Shown here in pieces: positions 1 to 6,560 of a stretch of 6,560 nucleotides of DNA. Origin of the DNA: Methylovirgula sp. (lineage in GTDB: Bacteria > Pseudomonadota > Alphaproteobacteria > Rhizobiales > Beijerinckiaceae). The stretch is taken from positions 1 through 6,560 of the forward strand of contig JASHVQ010000151.1 of NCBI GenBank assembly GCA_030044485.1, given 5' to 3'. Positions within the stretch are counted from its first letter, which is position 1; each line of letters starts with the position of its first letter. The notes below the pieces were generated by a model. It was given only the letters and a program-made list of their open reading frames with translations, had not been told where the DNA came from and did not search any database. The translations under genes and the position numbers were made by a program.

Positions 1-171
1 GCCGAGCGGCCCGCAACCGGCCAGCGTCCCGGCATCGTGACCGAGAGCCCTGCTGTCGGGCGCTTCCAGGGCGCCGACCAGCCGGGCCCCGTCGGTCGCG
101 GCGATGAGATTGATGAGCGCGCCGCCCATGCGGCCGGCCGCCCCGGCCACGATGAGCCGCATGTCGCCCAT
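1..171 (-). CDS. dapB: 4-hydroxy-tetrahydrodipicolinate reductase, N-terminal part (cut by left edge)
   Basis: DapB reduces 4-hydroxy-tetrahydrodipicolinate with NAD(P)H in the cytoplasmic lysine/meso-diaminopimelate pathway. Only the first 57 codons are present. They read [20 protein letters not shown] and continue through the start of the Rossmann fold. The GxxGRMG dinucleotide-binding motif lies at residues 10-16, and 'LVGALE' at about 31-36 matches the end of the second beta strand, where the acidic residue contacts the cofactor ribose. I chose the ATG at 171 because AAGGAG sits 8 bases upstream. The in-frame ATG at 162 (Met4) would be too far from that site. The gene follows pyrF on the same strand after a 309-base gap and has its own candidate promoter at 203-231. 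The catalytic and substrate-binding C-terminal domain lies outside the window. The family call is firm because the N-terminal motif is distinctive. Confidence 0.92.
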   Translation of the reverse strand, partial: MGDMRLIVAGAAGRMGGALINLIAATDGARLVGALEAPDSRALGHDAGTLAGCGPLG

Positions 172-202
172 GGGACGCTCTCCTTGCGCTGGCGCGAGGC
201 CG

Positions 203-231
203 TCTATAAAGGCCGCCGCTCCGATTGAAAA
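203..231 (-). promoter_or_regulatory. candidate sigma-70-type promoter for dapB
   Basis: On the minus strand TTTTCA (231-226) is separated by exactly 17 bases from TATAGA (208-203). These are 4/6 and about 4/6 matches to the -35 and -10 consensus. Transcription would start near 196, giving a leader of about 25 bases before the dapB ATG at 171, with the Shine-Dalgarno inside it. This would let dapB be expressed apart from pyrF. The call rests on spacing and position only. Confidence 0.4.
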
Positions 232-432
232 GTTTCAGCCGACCTTAAGCTATCGTCATGCACGGGTCACATGGGGGCGCTAGCGTCCAGGCGACCAGGG
301 AAGCGCGCTCGGCCTAAGCCGCGCATGCGAGCCGGATGTACGTTCGCTTGTGGCGCTCGCCCTCGGTCACTGTAGCGTGCGCGTAGGCGTATCCCCCATC
401 GAGACCGCGTTGGTTCCGCGTCCTGACCGCAG

Positions 433-475
433 GCTCCAATCTTGCGAAAATGCTGGGTTTTCGTCGGATCGGAGC
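433..475 (-). repeat. nested extragenic stem-loop just after pyrF
   Basis: Read on the minus strand, an outer arm GCTCCGATC (475-467) pairs with GATTGGAGC (441-433), with one G-U pair. A 3/3 internal mismatch follows. An inner perfect arm CGAAAA (463-458) then pairs with TTTTCG (450-445) around a 7-base loop. The element starts 5 bases after the pyrF stop codon. No T-run follows it, so it is not a standard intrinsic terminator. It could protect the 3' end of the mRNA, or be one copy of a dispersed palindrome. The arm-CGAAAA-loop-TTTTCG-arm layout is reminiscent of small intergenic palindromes found in many copies in Rhizobiales, but this is from memory and untested. Confidence 0.6.
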
Positions 476-480
476 AGGCG

Positions 481-1179
481 TTACCCCCGCGCCGTGGCGA
501 TCTCAAGTTGGATCGCCTCGGCTGCGGCGCGCGGATCGGGCGCCTCTATGATCGGCCGCCCCACCACGAGATAATCCGCCCCCGCCTCAATCGCCGCCGC
601 GGGCGTCGCCACGCGCTTCTGGTCGCCCCGTTCTCCGCCTTCCGGCCGAATTCCCGGCGCAACGAGGATCATCTCGCTTCCCACCGCGCGGCGGATATCG
701 GCGATTTCCTGCGCCGAGGCGATAAGCCCGTCGATGCCGAGGGCCTTGGCCTGAGCGGCGCGATGCAGGACGAGATCGTGCGCGCCAAGCCGAAAGCCGG
801 CCTCCGCGAGATCGGCGTCGCTATAGGAGGTGAGCGCGGTGACCGCGAGAAGCTTTAGCCCCGTCCCGGCGGTTCCCTCTTTCGCCGCCGCCATGGTCTG
901 CGGATAGGCGTGGATGGTGAGAAATTCGACGCCGCGCCGTGCGAGCTGCGCGCTCGCCCGTTTCACCGTGTTGCCGATATCGTGCAGTTTGAGATCGAGG
1001 AAAATGCGCTTGCCTTGCGCCGCCAGCTCGTCGGCGAAGGACAGGCCGCCGCGTCCATAGGCCAGTTGCAAGCCGATCTTGTAGAAATTCACGCTGGCGC
1101 CGAGACGCTCGACCAATTTGCGCGCGCTTCCCGGATCGGGAAGATCGAGGGCGACGATGAGCCGCTCTGCGTCCTTCAT
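481..1179 (-). CDS. pyrF: orotidine 5'-phosphate decarboxylase
   Basis: PyrF decarboxylates orotidine 5'-phosphate to UMP, the last step of de novo pyrimidine synthesis, as a cytoplasmic TIM-barrel dimer. The 232-residue length is normal for the bacterial family. Visible active-site elements are Asp12 in 'VALDLP', Lys34 in 'FYKIG', the catalytic Asp62-Lys64-Asp67 cluster in [11 protein letters not shown], the phosphate-loop region VAPGIRP with Arg178, and VVGRPI with Arg208. I start at the ATG at 1179, where the sequence [12 protein letters not shown] matches the usual N-terminus. A GAGAGG Shine-Dalgarno lies about 5 bases upstream. A longer frame from 1212 would add an atypical arginine-rich stretch. 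The ATGA at 1179-1176 overlaps the stop of the upstream methyltransferase gene, so translation is probably coupled. No promoter of its own is evident, and it is followed by a nested stem-loop. Confidence 0.97.
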   Translation of the reverse strand: MKDAERLIVALDLPDPGSARKLVERLGASVNFYKIGLQLAYGRGGLSFADELAAQGKRIFLDLKLHDIGNTVKRASAQLARRGVEFLTIHAYPQTMAAAKEGTAGTGLKLLAVTALTSYSDADLAEAGFRLGAHDLVLHRAAQAKALGIDGLIASAQEIADIRRAVGSEMILVAPGIRPEGGERGDQKRVATPAAAIEAGADYLVVGRPIIEAPDPRAAAEAIQLEIATARG

Positions 1180-1772
1180 GCGCGCCTCTCTTCGCCGCGC
1201 CGGTAGATCCACACACGTGCTGGCGGAAAGTTGCGCCAGATGCGCGGCGAGCCTTGCGCCGCAAAGGCCGTCGCCGTGCGCGGCACGGGTGAAGCGAGTC
1301 CATAGGTGAACTGCACGAAAATTCCCGCCGTGCTCATCAGGCCGAAGGCTTCGCTCAACAGGGCGAGGCGCCTCTCCTCCGCTTGCAGCAGCAGCGGCAG
1401 GCTGGAGACGATGGCGCCGGGCGGCGCGTCGAGATGGCCGCGCAGCGTCTCCACGAGCCGATAGGCGTCGCCTTGCACGATCCGCACGCCGGGGAATCGT
1501 TCGCCAAGCAATGCGCAGAACGCCGGATCGAATTCGACGAGGACGAGGCGGCTCGGCTCGATGCCGCGCCTGAGCAAAGCGCGGGTGACGACGCCGGTGC
1601 CGGGGCCGAGTTCGACGATCGGGCCGGGACGCGAAGGGTCGACGGCGCGCGCCATCCTCTCGGCGAGCGCGGTACCGGAAGGCAGCAAAGCGCCGACCAA
1701 TTTGGGATTATCGAACCAGGATTTGAAAAACCGCGCTTCGTCGGAAACATGCTCGGATTTTTGCGCGTCCAT
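1176..1772 (-). CDS. PmtA-like SAM-dependent methyltransferase (probable phospholipid N-methyltransferase)
   Basis: This is a 198-residue class I SAM-dependent methyltransferase. Motif [17 protein letters not shown], lies at about residues 52-67. The acidic end of strand 2 is 'LVLVEFD' (about 76-82), 'QGDA' lies at 100-103, and 'IVSSLPLLL' at about 121-129 is in the motif IV position. The C-terminus '[12 protein letters not shown]' (about 181-192) and '[11 protein letters not shown]' (about 154-164) resemble the Rhodobacter-type phospholipid N-methyltransferase family (COG3963). Members of that family convert phosphatidylethanolamine towards phosphatidylcholine, but the family also holds rRNA-dimethylase-like members, so the substrate is inferred. 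There is no signal peptide or membrane segment. I chose the ATG at 1772 because GGAG lies 6 bases upstream. The frame extends to a TTG at 1808 without a ribosome site. It follows dnaJ after 68 bases and overlaps pyrF by 4 bases. A lone TTGACG (1823-1818) in the gap lacks a good -10. Confidence 0.8.
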   Translation of the reverse strand: MDAQKSEHVSDEARFFKSWFDNPKLVGALLPSGTALAERMARAVDPSRPGPIVELGPGTGVVTRALLRRGIEPSRLVLVEFDPAFCALLGERFPGVRIVQGDAYRLVETLRGHLDAPPGAIVSSLPLLLQAEERRLALLSEAFGLMSTAGIFVQFTYGLASPVPRTATAFAAQGSPRIWRNFPPARVWIYRRGEERRA

Positions 1773-1840
1773 ATCTCGCTCCGGATCGGCGCGTAAATTC
1801 CTCGACAATGGTCAGCGCGTCAAGGATAGGCCTCGAACCA

Positions 1841-2962
1841 TCAGAGATTTTCGAAGAAATCCTTCATCTTCGCGAAAAAGCCCGATGCTTCGGGATGCGT
1901 GTTCGTCGAAGAGAGAGAATCGAACTCGGCGAGCAATTCGCGCTGCCGCTTGGTCAGGCTCTGCGGCGTCTCGACGGTCACCTGAATATAGAGATCGCCC
2001 GTGTCGCGCGAACGCAAAATCGGCATGCCTTTGCCGCGCACCTTGAACTGTTTGCCGGACTGCGTGCCTTCGGGGATCTTCACCTTGGTCTCGCCGCCGT
2101 CGAGCGTGCGCACCGCCACTTCGCCGCCCAGCGAAGCCTGCACCATGGAGATCGGCACGCGGCAGAAGAGATCGGCGCCGTCGCGCTGGAAGAAGGGATG
2201 CGGCTTCGCCGCGACGAAAATATAGAGATCGCCGGGCGGCCCGCCGCGCAGTCCCGCCTCGCCTTCGCCGGCGAGCCTGATGCGCGTTCCGTCTTCGACG
2301 CCCTGCGGAATATTGACCGAGAGACTGCGCTCGCGCGTCACCCGGCCGGTTCCCGAACAGAGGCCGCAGGGATTGTCGATGGTCTCGCCCTGCCCATGGC
2401 AATGCGGGCAGGTGCGCTCGATCGAGAAGAAGCCTTGCTGGGCGCGCACCCGGCCGTAGCCGCCGCAGGTCGGGCAAGCGCGGGGTTTCGCGCCCGCTTT
2501 GGCGCCGCTGCCGTTGCAGCCCGTGCAGGCGACCGAGGTCGGCAGGTTCAAATTCGCGGTCTTGCCGACGAAAGCCTCTTCGAGCGTGATTTCCAGATTG
2601 TAGCGAAGATCGGAGCCGCGCGCCGCGCCGCTGCGTCCGGCGCTGCGCCGGCCCATGACGTCGCCGAAGAGATCGTCGAAAATATCCGCCATCGATGCCG
2701 CAAATCCCTCGGCCGCGGAAAAGCCGCCGCCGCCCGGCTCGAAGGCCGCATGGCCGTAGCGGTCGTAGGCGGCGCGCTTCTGGCCGTCGGAGAGGATCTG
2801 ATAGGCCTCGTTCAGCTCCTTGAACTTATGTTCGGCGGCGACATCGCCGGGATTGCGGTCGGGATGATATTGCATCGCGGCTTTGCGAAAGGCCGCCTTG
2901 ATTTCCGGATCCGTGCAGGACCGCGACAGGCCGAGAACTTCGTAGAAACAGCGCTTGCCCAT
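1841..2962 (-). CDS. dnaJ: chaperone protein DnaJ (type I Hsp40)
   Basis: DnaJ delivers unfolded clients to DnaK and stimulates its ATPase. The 373 residues have the complete type I layout. The J-domain covers about 5-71, with the HPD motif at His33-Pro34-Asp35. A short Gly/Phe segment follows (about 74-105), containing '[10 protein letters not shown]' with the DIF motif. The zinc domain has four CxxCxGxG repeats with cysteines at 146/149, 163/166, 185/188 and 199/202. C-terminal substrate-binding domains follow to the end. No key residue is missing. The start is well fixed: an in-frame TAG lies five codons before the ATG at 2962. The nearest Shine-Dalgarno-like AGGA is 13 bases away and sits in an AGGA/TCCT palindrome, so initiation may be weak. 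The gene lies 191 bases behind dnaK, beyond an intrinsic terminator. It depends on read-through or on a promoter I could not identify. TTGACT at 3060-3055 has no convincing -10. Confidence 0.97.
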   Translation of the reverse strand: MGKRCFYEVLGLSRSCTDPEIKAAFRKAAMQYHPDRNPGDVAAEHKFKELNEAYQILSDGQKRAAYDRYGHAAFEPGGGGFSAAEGFAASMADIFDDLFGDVMGRRSAGRSGAARGSDLRYNLEITLEEAFVGKTANLNLPTSVACTGCNGSGAKAGAKPRACPTCGGYGRVRAQQGFFSIERTCPHCHGQGETIDNPCGLCSGTGRVTRERSLSVNIPQGVEDGTRIRLAGEGEAGLRGGPPGDLYIFVAAKPHPFFQRDGADLFCRVPISMVQASLGGEVAVRTLDGGETKVKIPEGTQSGKQFKVRGKGMPILRSRDTGDLYIQVTVETPQSLTKRQRELLAEFDSLSSTNTHPEASGFFAKMKDFFENL

Positions 2963-3099
2963 TGCGATAAGGATTTCCTATGCACCCGCGAGGCGTTCGA
3001 CTCATAAAGGATTCGAAACGCGAGTTTGAGCCTGGCCGCCCCGAAACCGTTGCGAGTCAACAGATAAGAAGCAAAGGACCAATTACCACCCGCGCCCCG

Positions 3100-3130
3100 A
3101 CAAGGAAAAGGCCAGGCAGCGCGCCTGGCC
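3100..3130 (-). terminator. intrinsic terminator after dnaK
   Basis: On the minus strand GGCCAGGC (3130-3123) and GCCTGGCC (3117-3110) form a perfect 8-base-pair GC-rich stem with a 5-base loop. TTTTCCTTG follows immediately (3109-3101). The stem begins 23 bases after the dnaK stop. This is a textbook Rho-independent terminator. It lies between dnaK and dnaJ, and probably lowers dnaJ expression relative to dnaK. Confidence 0.88.
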
Positions 3131-3153
3131 CTCGTATGTTCTCGCCCCGCTGA

Positions 3154-5067
<1,914 letters not shown>

Positions 5068-5186
5068 GATCTTCTTCCTTTCGAGCCCAACGAACCCCGA
5101 GGCGATCCGTCTTAGGCGGGATGAAGCGCCGCCCGGTCCCCAATAAATCTCAATGTGGTAGCGCCCAGCCGACGCGCAAGATGAGG

Positions 5187-5217
5187 CCTATATAAGAGGG
5201 CGAATTTTCGACGCAAG
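5187..5217 (-). promoter_or_regulatory. RpoH (sigma-32) type heat-shock promoter of dnaK
   Basis: On the minus strand CTTG (5217-5214) is followed by exactly 17 bases and then CTTATATAGG (5196-5187). This fits every defined position of the alphaproteobacterial heat-shock consensus as I recall it, CTTG-N17/18-CYTATNTNNG. The start site would be near 5180, about 113 bases before the dnaK ATG. The leader contains a small GGCGG/CCGCC hairpin (5115-5133). The same bases also give a weaker sigma-70-like reading, TTGCGT-N17-TATATA, so basal transcription from this site is possible. I see no CIRCE repeat, which argues against HrcA control here. Confidence 0.82.
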
Positions 5218-5336
5218 CGGCCCGCCCGAGAGATCCGCCTCGCAAGGTAAAATAGGCCCGGGCCGCCCCCGCCCGCTCAAGCATGCGCCGCCGCCGCCGT
5301 TCGGCACGAACAGGAACGCGAAATATTCATCCGTTT

Positions 5337-5357
5337 CGGCCGGCGCACGCCCGGCCG
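5337..5357. repeat. inverted repeat CGGCCGG / CCGGCCG
   Basis: CGGCCGG (5337-5343) and CCGGCCG (5351-5357) can form a 7-base-pair stem around the 7-base loop cgcacgc. Neither strand has a T-run after it, so it is not a standard terminator. It stands alone in the gap between two divergent genes, about 120 bases upstream of the dnaK promoter and 140 upstream of the exported gene. Its function is unknown. Confidence 0.45.
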
Positions 5358-5419
5358 GTTGACGAAGTTCGGCAGAGACAGCCTGCCGCGCTGCCGCATA
5401 AACCTAATATTAGACGCCG

Positions 5420-5436
5420 CTGCCGCCTTGCGGCAG
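5420..5436. repeat. tight hairpin CTGCCGC-ctt-GCGGCAG
   Basis: A perfect 7-base-pair stem with a 3-base loop lies about 60 bases before the small exported gene. The left arm CTGCCGC also occurs twice as a direct repeat at 5383-5389 and 5391-5397. It could be an operator or a leader hairpin of the plus-strand gene, but in such GC-rich DNA it may also be chance. Confidence 0.45.
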
Positions 5437-5495
5437 GAACGCAGATGTTCGCAGGGGATTGACTTCACACCTGCGGCCAACAGGCCGCCACCAAG

Positions 5496-5762
5496 ATGGG
5501 TGTTGCGATGATCAAACTTCTGCTTATTGGCGCGATGGGAACGCTGCTTGTCGTTCCCGCCGCGGTTTCGAATGTTCAGGCAAGGGCGCTGCATTGCCGC
5601 GCCCCGGTCGGCTCTTACTCGGCCTACCAGAACCCCGACGGGAGCTATCCGTCCGAGGCGGACTTCATCCGCGATCTGCGCGGCACTCCTTGCGGGGTAA
5701 CCTGCACGCGCGACGCCAATGCGCGTTGGGCGCGCTGGATGCGCGAGAACTGCGTCGGATAG
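5496..5762 (+). CDS. small exported protein of unknown function with four cysteines
   Basis: I do not recognise the family. The 88-residue product has a clear Sec signal peptide: a short basic start (MIKLLL), a hydrophobic core to about residue 24, and a likely cleavage site after 'ARA' (residue 31). The mature part is about 57 residues and holds Cys34, Cys66, Cys70 and Cys86. The even number would allow two disulphides in the periplasm. It also has aromatic/Gly motifs ('GSYSAYQNPDGSYPSEADF') and an Arg/Trp-rich end ('ARWARWMRENC'). Cys34 is not in a lipobox. Either the ATG at 5496 or the one at 5508 could be the start. Neither has a strong Shine-Dalgarno, and the later one gives a more usual signal peptide. 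The gene stands alone, divergent from dnaK and convergent with the DUF2244 gene 18 bases downstream. The signal peptide and cysteine spacing make it likely to be real. Confidence 0.72.
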   Translation: MGVAMIKLLLIGAMGTLLVVPAAVSNVQARALHCRAPVGSYSAYQNPDGSYPSEADFIRDLRGTPCGVTCTRDANARWARWMRENCVG

Positions 5763-5781
5763 ACGGCTCTCGCCGTAATTT
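5763..5781 (+). terminator. weak hairpin between the convergent genes
   Basis: ACGGC (5763-5767) and GCCGT (5772-5776) form a 5-base-pair stem with a TCTC loop immediately after the stop of the exported gene, followed by aattt. It is short and the T tract is poor. It is the only terminator-like structure in the 18-base space between the two convergent stops, and it may act with other signals. Confidence 0.35.
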
Positions 5782-6302
5782 CAGGAAAAGCGCGGGCCGC
5801 GGCGCGCTTCCGCCAAGGCCCGCGCCAGGCCGGTCGCGAAGCGCGCCTTCTCGTGCGGGCCAAGGAAATTCCCGACCTCGACGCTCTGGCCGCGCGAAAT
5901 CAGCGCCAGCCTCTGCACCCCGAATTCCTCGTCCTCCTCGCGATGCAGCCGCACCCAGGACGGGTGGAAGCGCCACTCGGCCTTCACCCCCTTGGGCGAG
6001 ACCTTGGCGAGCATCAGCTCGATCGGGGTCACCGCCACGTCCTCATAGGCGCGGGCGGCGCGGAAATTGGCGCGAAAGGCGAAATAGAGCAGCGCCACAT
6101 CGAGCCCCATGAAGCCCGCGACCGGCCAGGCGCCAGCGACCACGAAAGGCACGGTCGCAAAACAGCTCATGGCCGAGAAGACCATGATGAGGATGTGAAA
6201 ATTGCGCTTGGTGAGCGAGCGATGCGGGTGCAGCCGCACGGCGAAGATGCGCCGCATTGCCGGATCGGCATCTTCAGGCATGTGGATCGAGGGCTCGTTC
6301 AT
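5781..6302 (-). CDS. DUF2244 family membrane protein
   Basis: The 173-residue product matches the DUF2244 family, which is widespread in alphaproteobacteria and has no established function. A cytoplasmic-looking start with 'FAVRLHPHRSLTKRNF' (about 20-35) is followed by two membrane segments, about 35-56 and 58-77, forming a tight hairpin. The family signature 'GAWPVAGFMGLDVALLYFAFRANFRAARAYEDV' covers about 57-89. The rest is soluble, with 'AEWRFHPSWVRL' (about 108-119) and a C-terminal stretch 'FLGPHEKARFATGLARALAEARR' resembling a helix. I chose the ATG at 6302, which has AAGG about 10 bases upstream. Met8 is an alternative start. It is divergent from nth with only 47 bases between the starts. 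I recall this pairing as common in relatives, but it gives no direct functional clue. Confidence 0.88.
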   Translation of the reverse strand: MNEPSIHMPEDADPAMRRIFAVRLHPHRSLTKRNFHILIMVFSAMSCFATVPFVVAGAWPVAGFMGLDVALLYFAFRANFRAARAYEDVAVTPIELMLAKVSPKGVKAEWRFHPSWVRLHREEDEEFGVQRLALISRGQSVEVGNFLGPHEKARFATGLARALAEARRGPRFS

Positions 6303-6314
6303 CTGGGCTCGGCC

Positions 6315-6343
6315 TTCTCCGTGGCCATGGCGGACCTTATAAC
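6315..6343 (+). promoter_or_regulatory. candidate nth promoter for a leaderless or near-leaderless transcript
   Basis: TATAAC (6338-6343) lies 17 bases downstream of TTCTCC (6315-6320). The -10 match is good but the -35 match is poor. A start site 6-7 bases after the -10 would fall at 6349-6350, the A of the nth ATG. This fits the lack of a clear Shine-Dalgarno before nth. The TTATAA core is palindromic, so it could also serve the divergent DUF2244 gene. Confidence 0.3.
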
Positions 6344-6356
6344 GCCGCCATGGCGG
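6322..6356. repeat. repeated palindrome between DUF2244 and nth
   Basis: The 10-base sequence GCCATGGCGG occurs at 6324-6333 and again at 6347-6356, 23 bases apart (about two helix turns). The second copy is part of a perfect 12-base palindrome CCGCCATGGCGG (6345-6356) that contains the nth start codon. The first is centred on GCCATGGC (6324-6331). It may be an operator pair, or chance created by a GC-rich ATG-GCG start. Confidence 0.4.
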
Positions 6357-6560
6357 TCGGCACCAGGGTCAAGCTCAAAAAGGGCGGAAAAGTTCCCAAG
6401 CCGGCGCGCCTCGCGGCCAAGCCCGCCCTGCCTAGGCTGCGCGACCGGGCGACGGTGCGGGAGATTTTCCGGCGCTTCGCCGAGGCCTGCCCCAATCCGC
6501 AAGGCGAGCTCAAATACCGCAATCCCTTCACGCTGCTTGTCGCCGTCGTGCTCTCGGCTC
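6350..6560 (+). CDS. nth: endonuclease III, N-terminal part (cut by right edge)
   Basis: Nth is a DNA glycosylase/AP lyase that removes oxidised pyrimidines in base-excision repair. Only 70 codons are present. The segment 'VREIFRRFAEACPNPQGELKYRNPFTLLVAVVLSA' (about residues 36-70) matches the conserved N-terminal region of the family, which in E. coli Nth reads into 'FELLIAVLLSAQATD'. The helix-hairpin-helix, the catalytic Lys and Asp and the 4Fe-4S cysteines lie beyond the window. It has a basic N-terminal extension of about 35 residues (VKLKKGGKVPKPARLAAKPA) relative to the E. coli protein. Such extensions occur in alphaproteobacterial homologues and may help DNA binding. The ATG at 6350 is the first in-frame ATG after an upstream stretch without a good start. 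No clear Shine-Dalgarno precedes it. Confidence 0.93.
   Translation, partial: MAVGTRVKLKKGGKVPKPARLAAKPALPRLRDRATVREIFRRFAEACPNPQGELKYRNPFTLLVAVVLSA

Larger units (their letters stand above)
172..480. other. non-coding gap between pyrF and dapB
   Basis: This 309-base stretch has no reading frame that I recognise as a protein. The open frames in it (for example 267-506 on the minus strand) are arginine/proline-rich and overlap pyrF in the wrong frame. It holds the dapB candidate promoter (203-231), a nested stem-loop next to the pyrF stop (433-475) and a short CGGC-CTAA-GCCG inverted repeat around 309-320. I see no tRNA cloverleaf or riboswitch motif. The rest (about 232-432) shows nothing identifiable. 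Confidence 0.6.
5218..5495. other. non-coding stretch between the dnaK promoter and the small exported gene
   Basis: No convincing gene lies here. The minus-strand frame 5594-5277 has no recognisable family and overlaps the plus-strand signal-peptide gene. The stretch is rich in short GC palindromes, noted separately at 5337-5357 and 5420-5436. The heptamer CTGCCGC occurs at 5383-5389, 5391-5397 and 5420-5426, with its complement at 5430-5436. An AT-rich block ataaacctaatatta (5397-5411) is the best place for a -10 element of the downstream gene, but it has no matching -35. TTGACG at 5359-5364 and TTGACT at 5459-5464 also lack partners. Confidence 0.5.

Noticed and set aside
267..506. A 79-codon minus-strand frame in the pyrF-dapB gap
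   Set aside because: It overlaps the end of pyrF in another frame, is Arg/Gly/Pro-rich and shows no family resemblance or ribosome site.
1180..1212. N-terminal extension of PyrF from 1212
   Set aside because: It adds an arginine-rich stretch not typical of PyrF. The ATG at 1179 has a Shine-Dalgarno and the ATGA overlap.
1773..1808. N-terminal extension of the methyltransferase from a TTG at 1808
   Set aside because: TTG is a rare start with no ribosome site here, whereas the ATG at 1772 has GGAG at good spacing and gives the usual length for the family.
1808..3007. A 399-codon open frame on the plus strand opposite dnaJ
   Set aside because: It is a mirror of the dnaJ coding frame in high-GC DNA, with an Ala/Arg-rich composition and no domain or ribosome site. 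dnaJ is complete on the other strand.
3055..3060. TTGACT as the -35 of a dnaJ promoter
   Set aside because: No -10-like sequence occurs 16-19 bases downstream. The nearby CTTATCT (3067-3061) also lacks a CTTG at heat-shock spacing.
5277..5594. A 105-codon minus-strand frame opposite the exported gene
   Set aside because: It has low-complexity basic composition and no motif, and it overlaps the plus-strand gene that carries a clear signal peptide.

Overview
The window is high-GC DNA from an alphaproteobacterium. It is most likely a member of the Hyphomicrobiales (Rhizobiales). The evidence is the style of the proteins, the dnaK-dnaJ-methyltransferase-pyrF-dapB gene order, an alphaproteobacterial-type RpoH promoter in front of dnaK, and a DUF2244 gene beside nth. 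A finer placement, for example the methylotroph families Methylocystaceae or Beijerinckiaceae, is only an impression.

Layout. The left three quarters are read on the minus strand, so the order of transcription is right to left. It starts at a heat-shock-type promoter (5187-5217), followed by dnaK (5067-3154), a strong intrinsic terminator (about 3100-3130), dnaJ (2962-1841), a PmtA-like SAM-dependent methyltransferase (1772-1176) and pyrF (1179-481). The last two overlap by four bases. A nested stem-loop (433-475) directly follows pyrF. A 309-base non-coding gap then leads to dapB, which has its own candidate promoter and runs off the left edge. On the right, past a 428-base non-coding stretch, a small exported four-cysteine protein of unknown function lies on the plus strand (5496-5762). 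It converges on a DUF2244 membrane protein gene on the minus strand (6302-5781). That gene is divergent from nth (endonuclease III), which starts at 6350 and is cut by the right edge.

How the genes work together. DnaK and DnaJ are the central Hsp70/Hsp40 folding pair. The other genes are housekeeping: phospholipid (or similar) methylation, UMP synthesis, lysine/diaminopimelate synthesis and base-excision repair. The window is mostly ordinary core genome. I see no mobile element, CRISPR array, RNA gene, toxin-antitoxin pair or defence system. The points worth a second look are regulatory (the heat-shock promoter, the terminator inside the dnaK-dnaJ cluster, the palindrome after pyrF, the nth start region) and the unknown small secreted protein.
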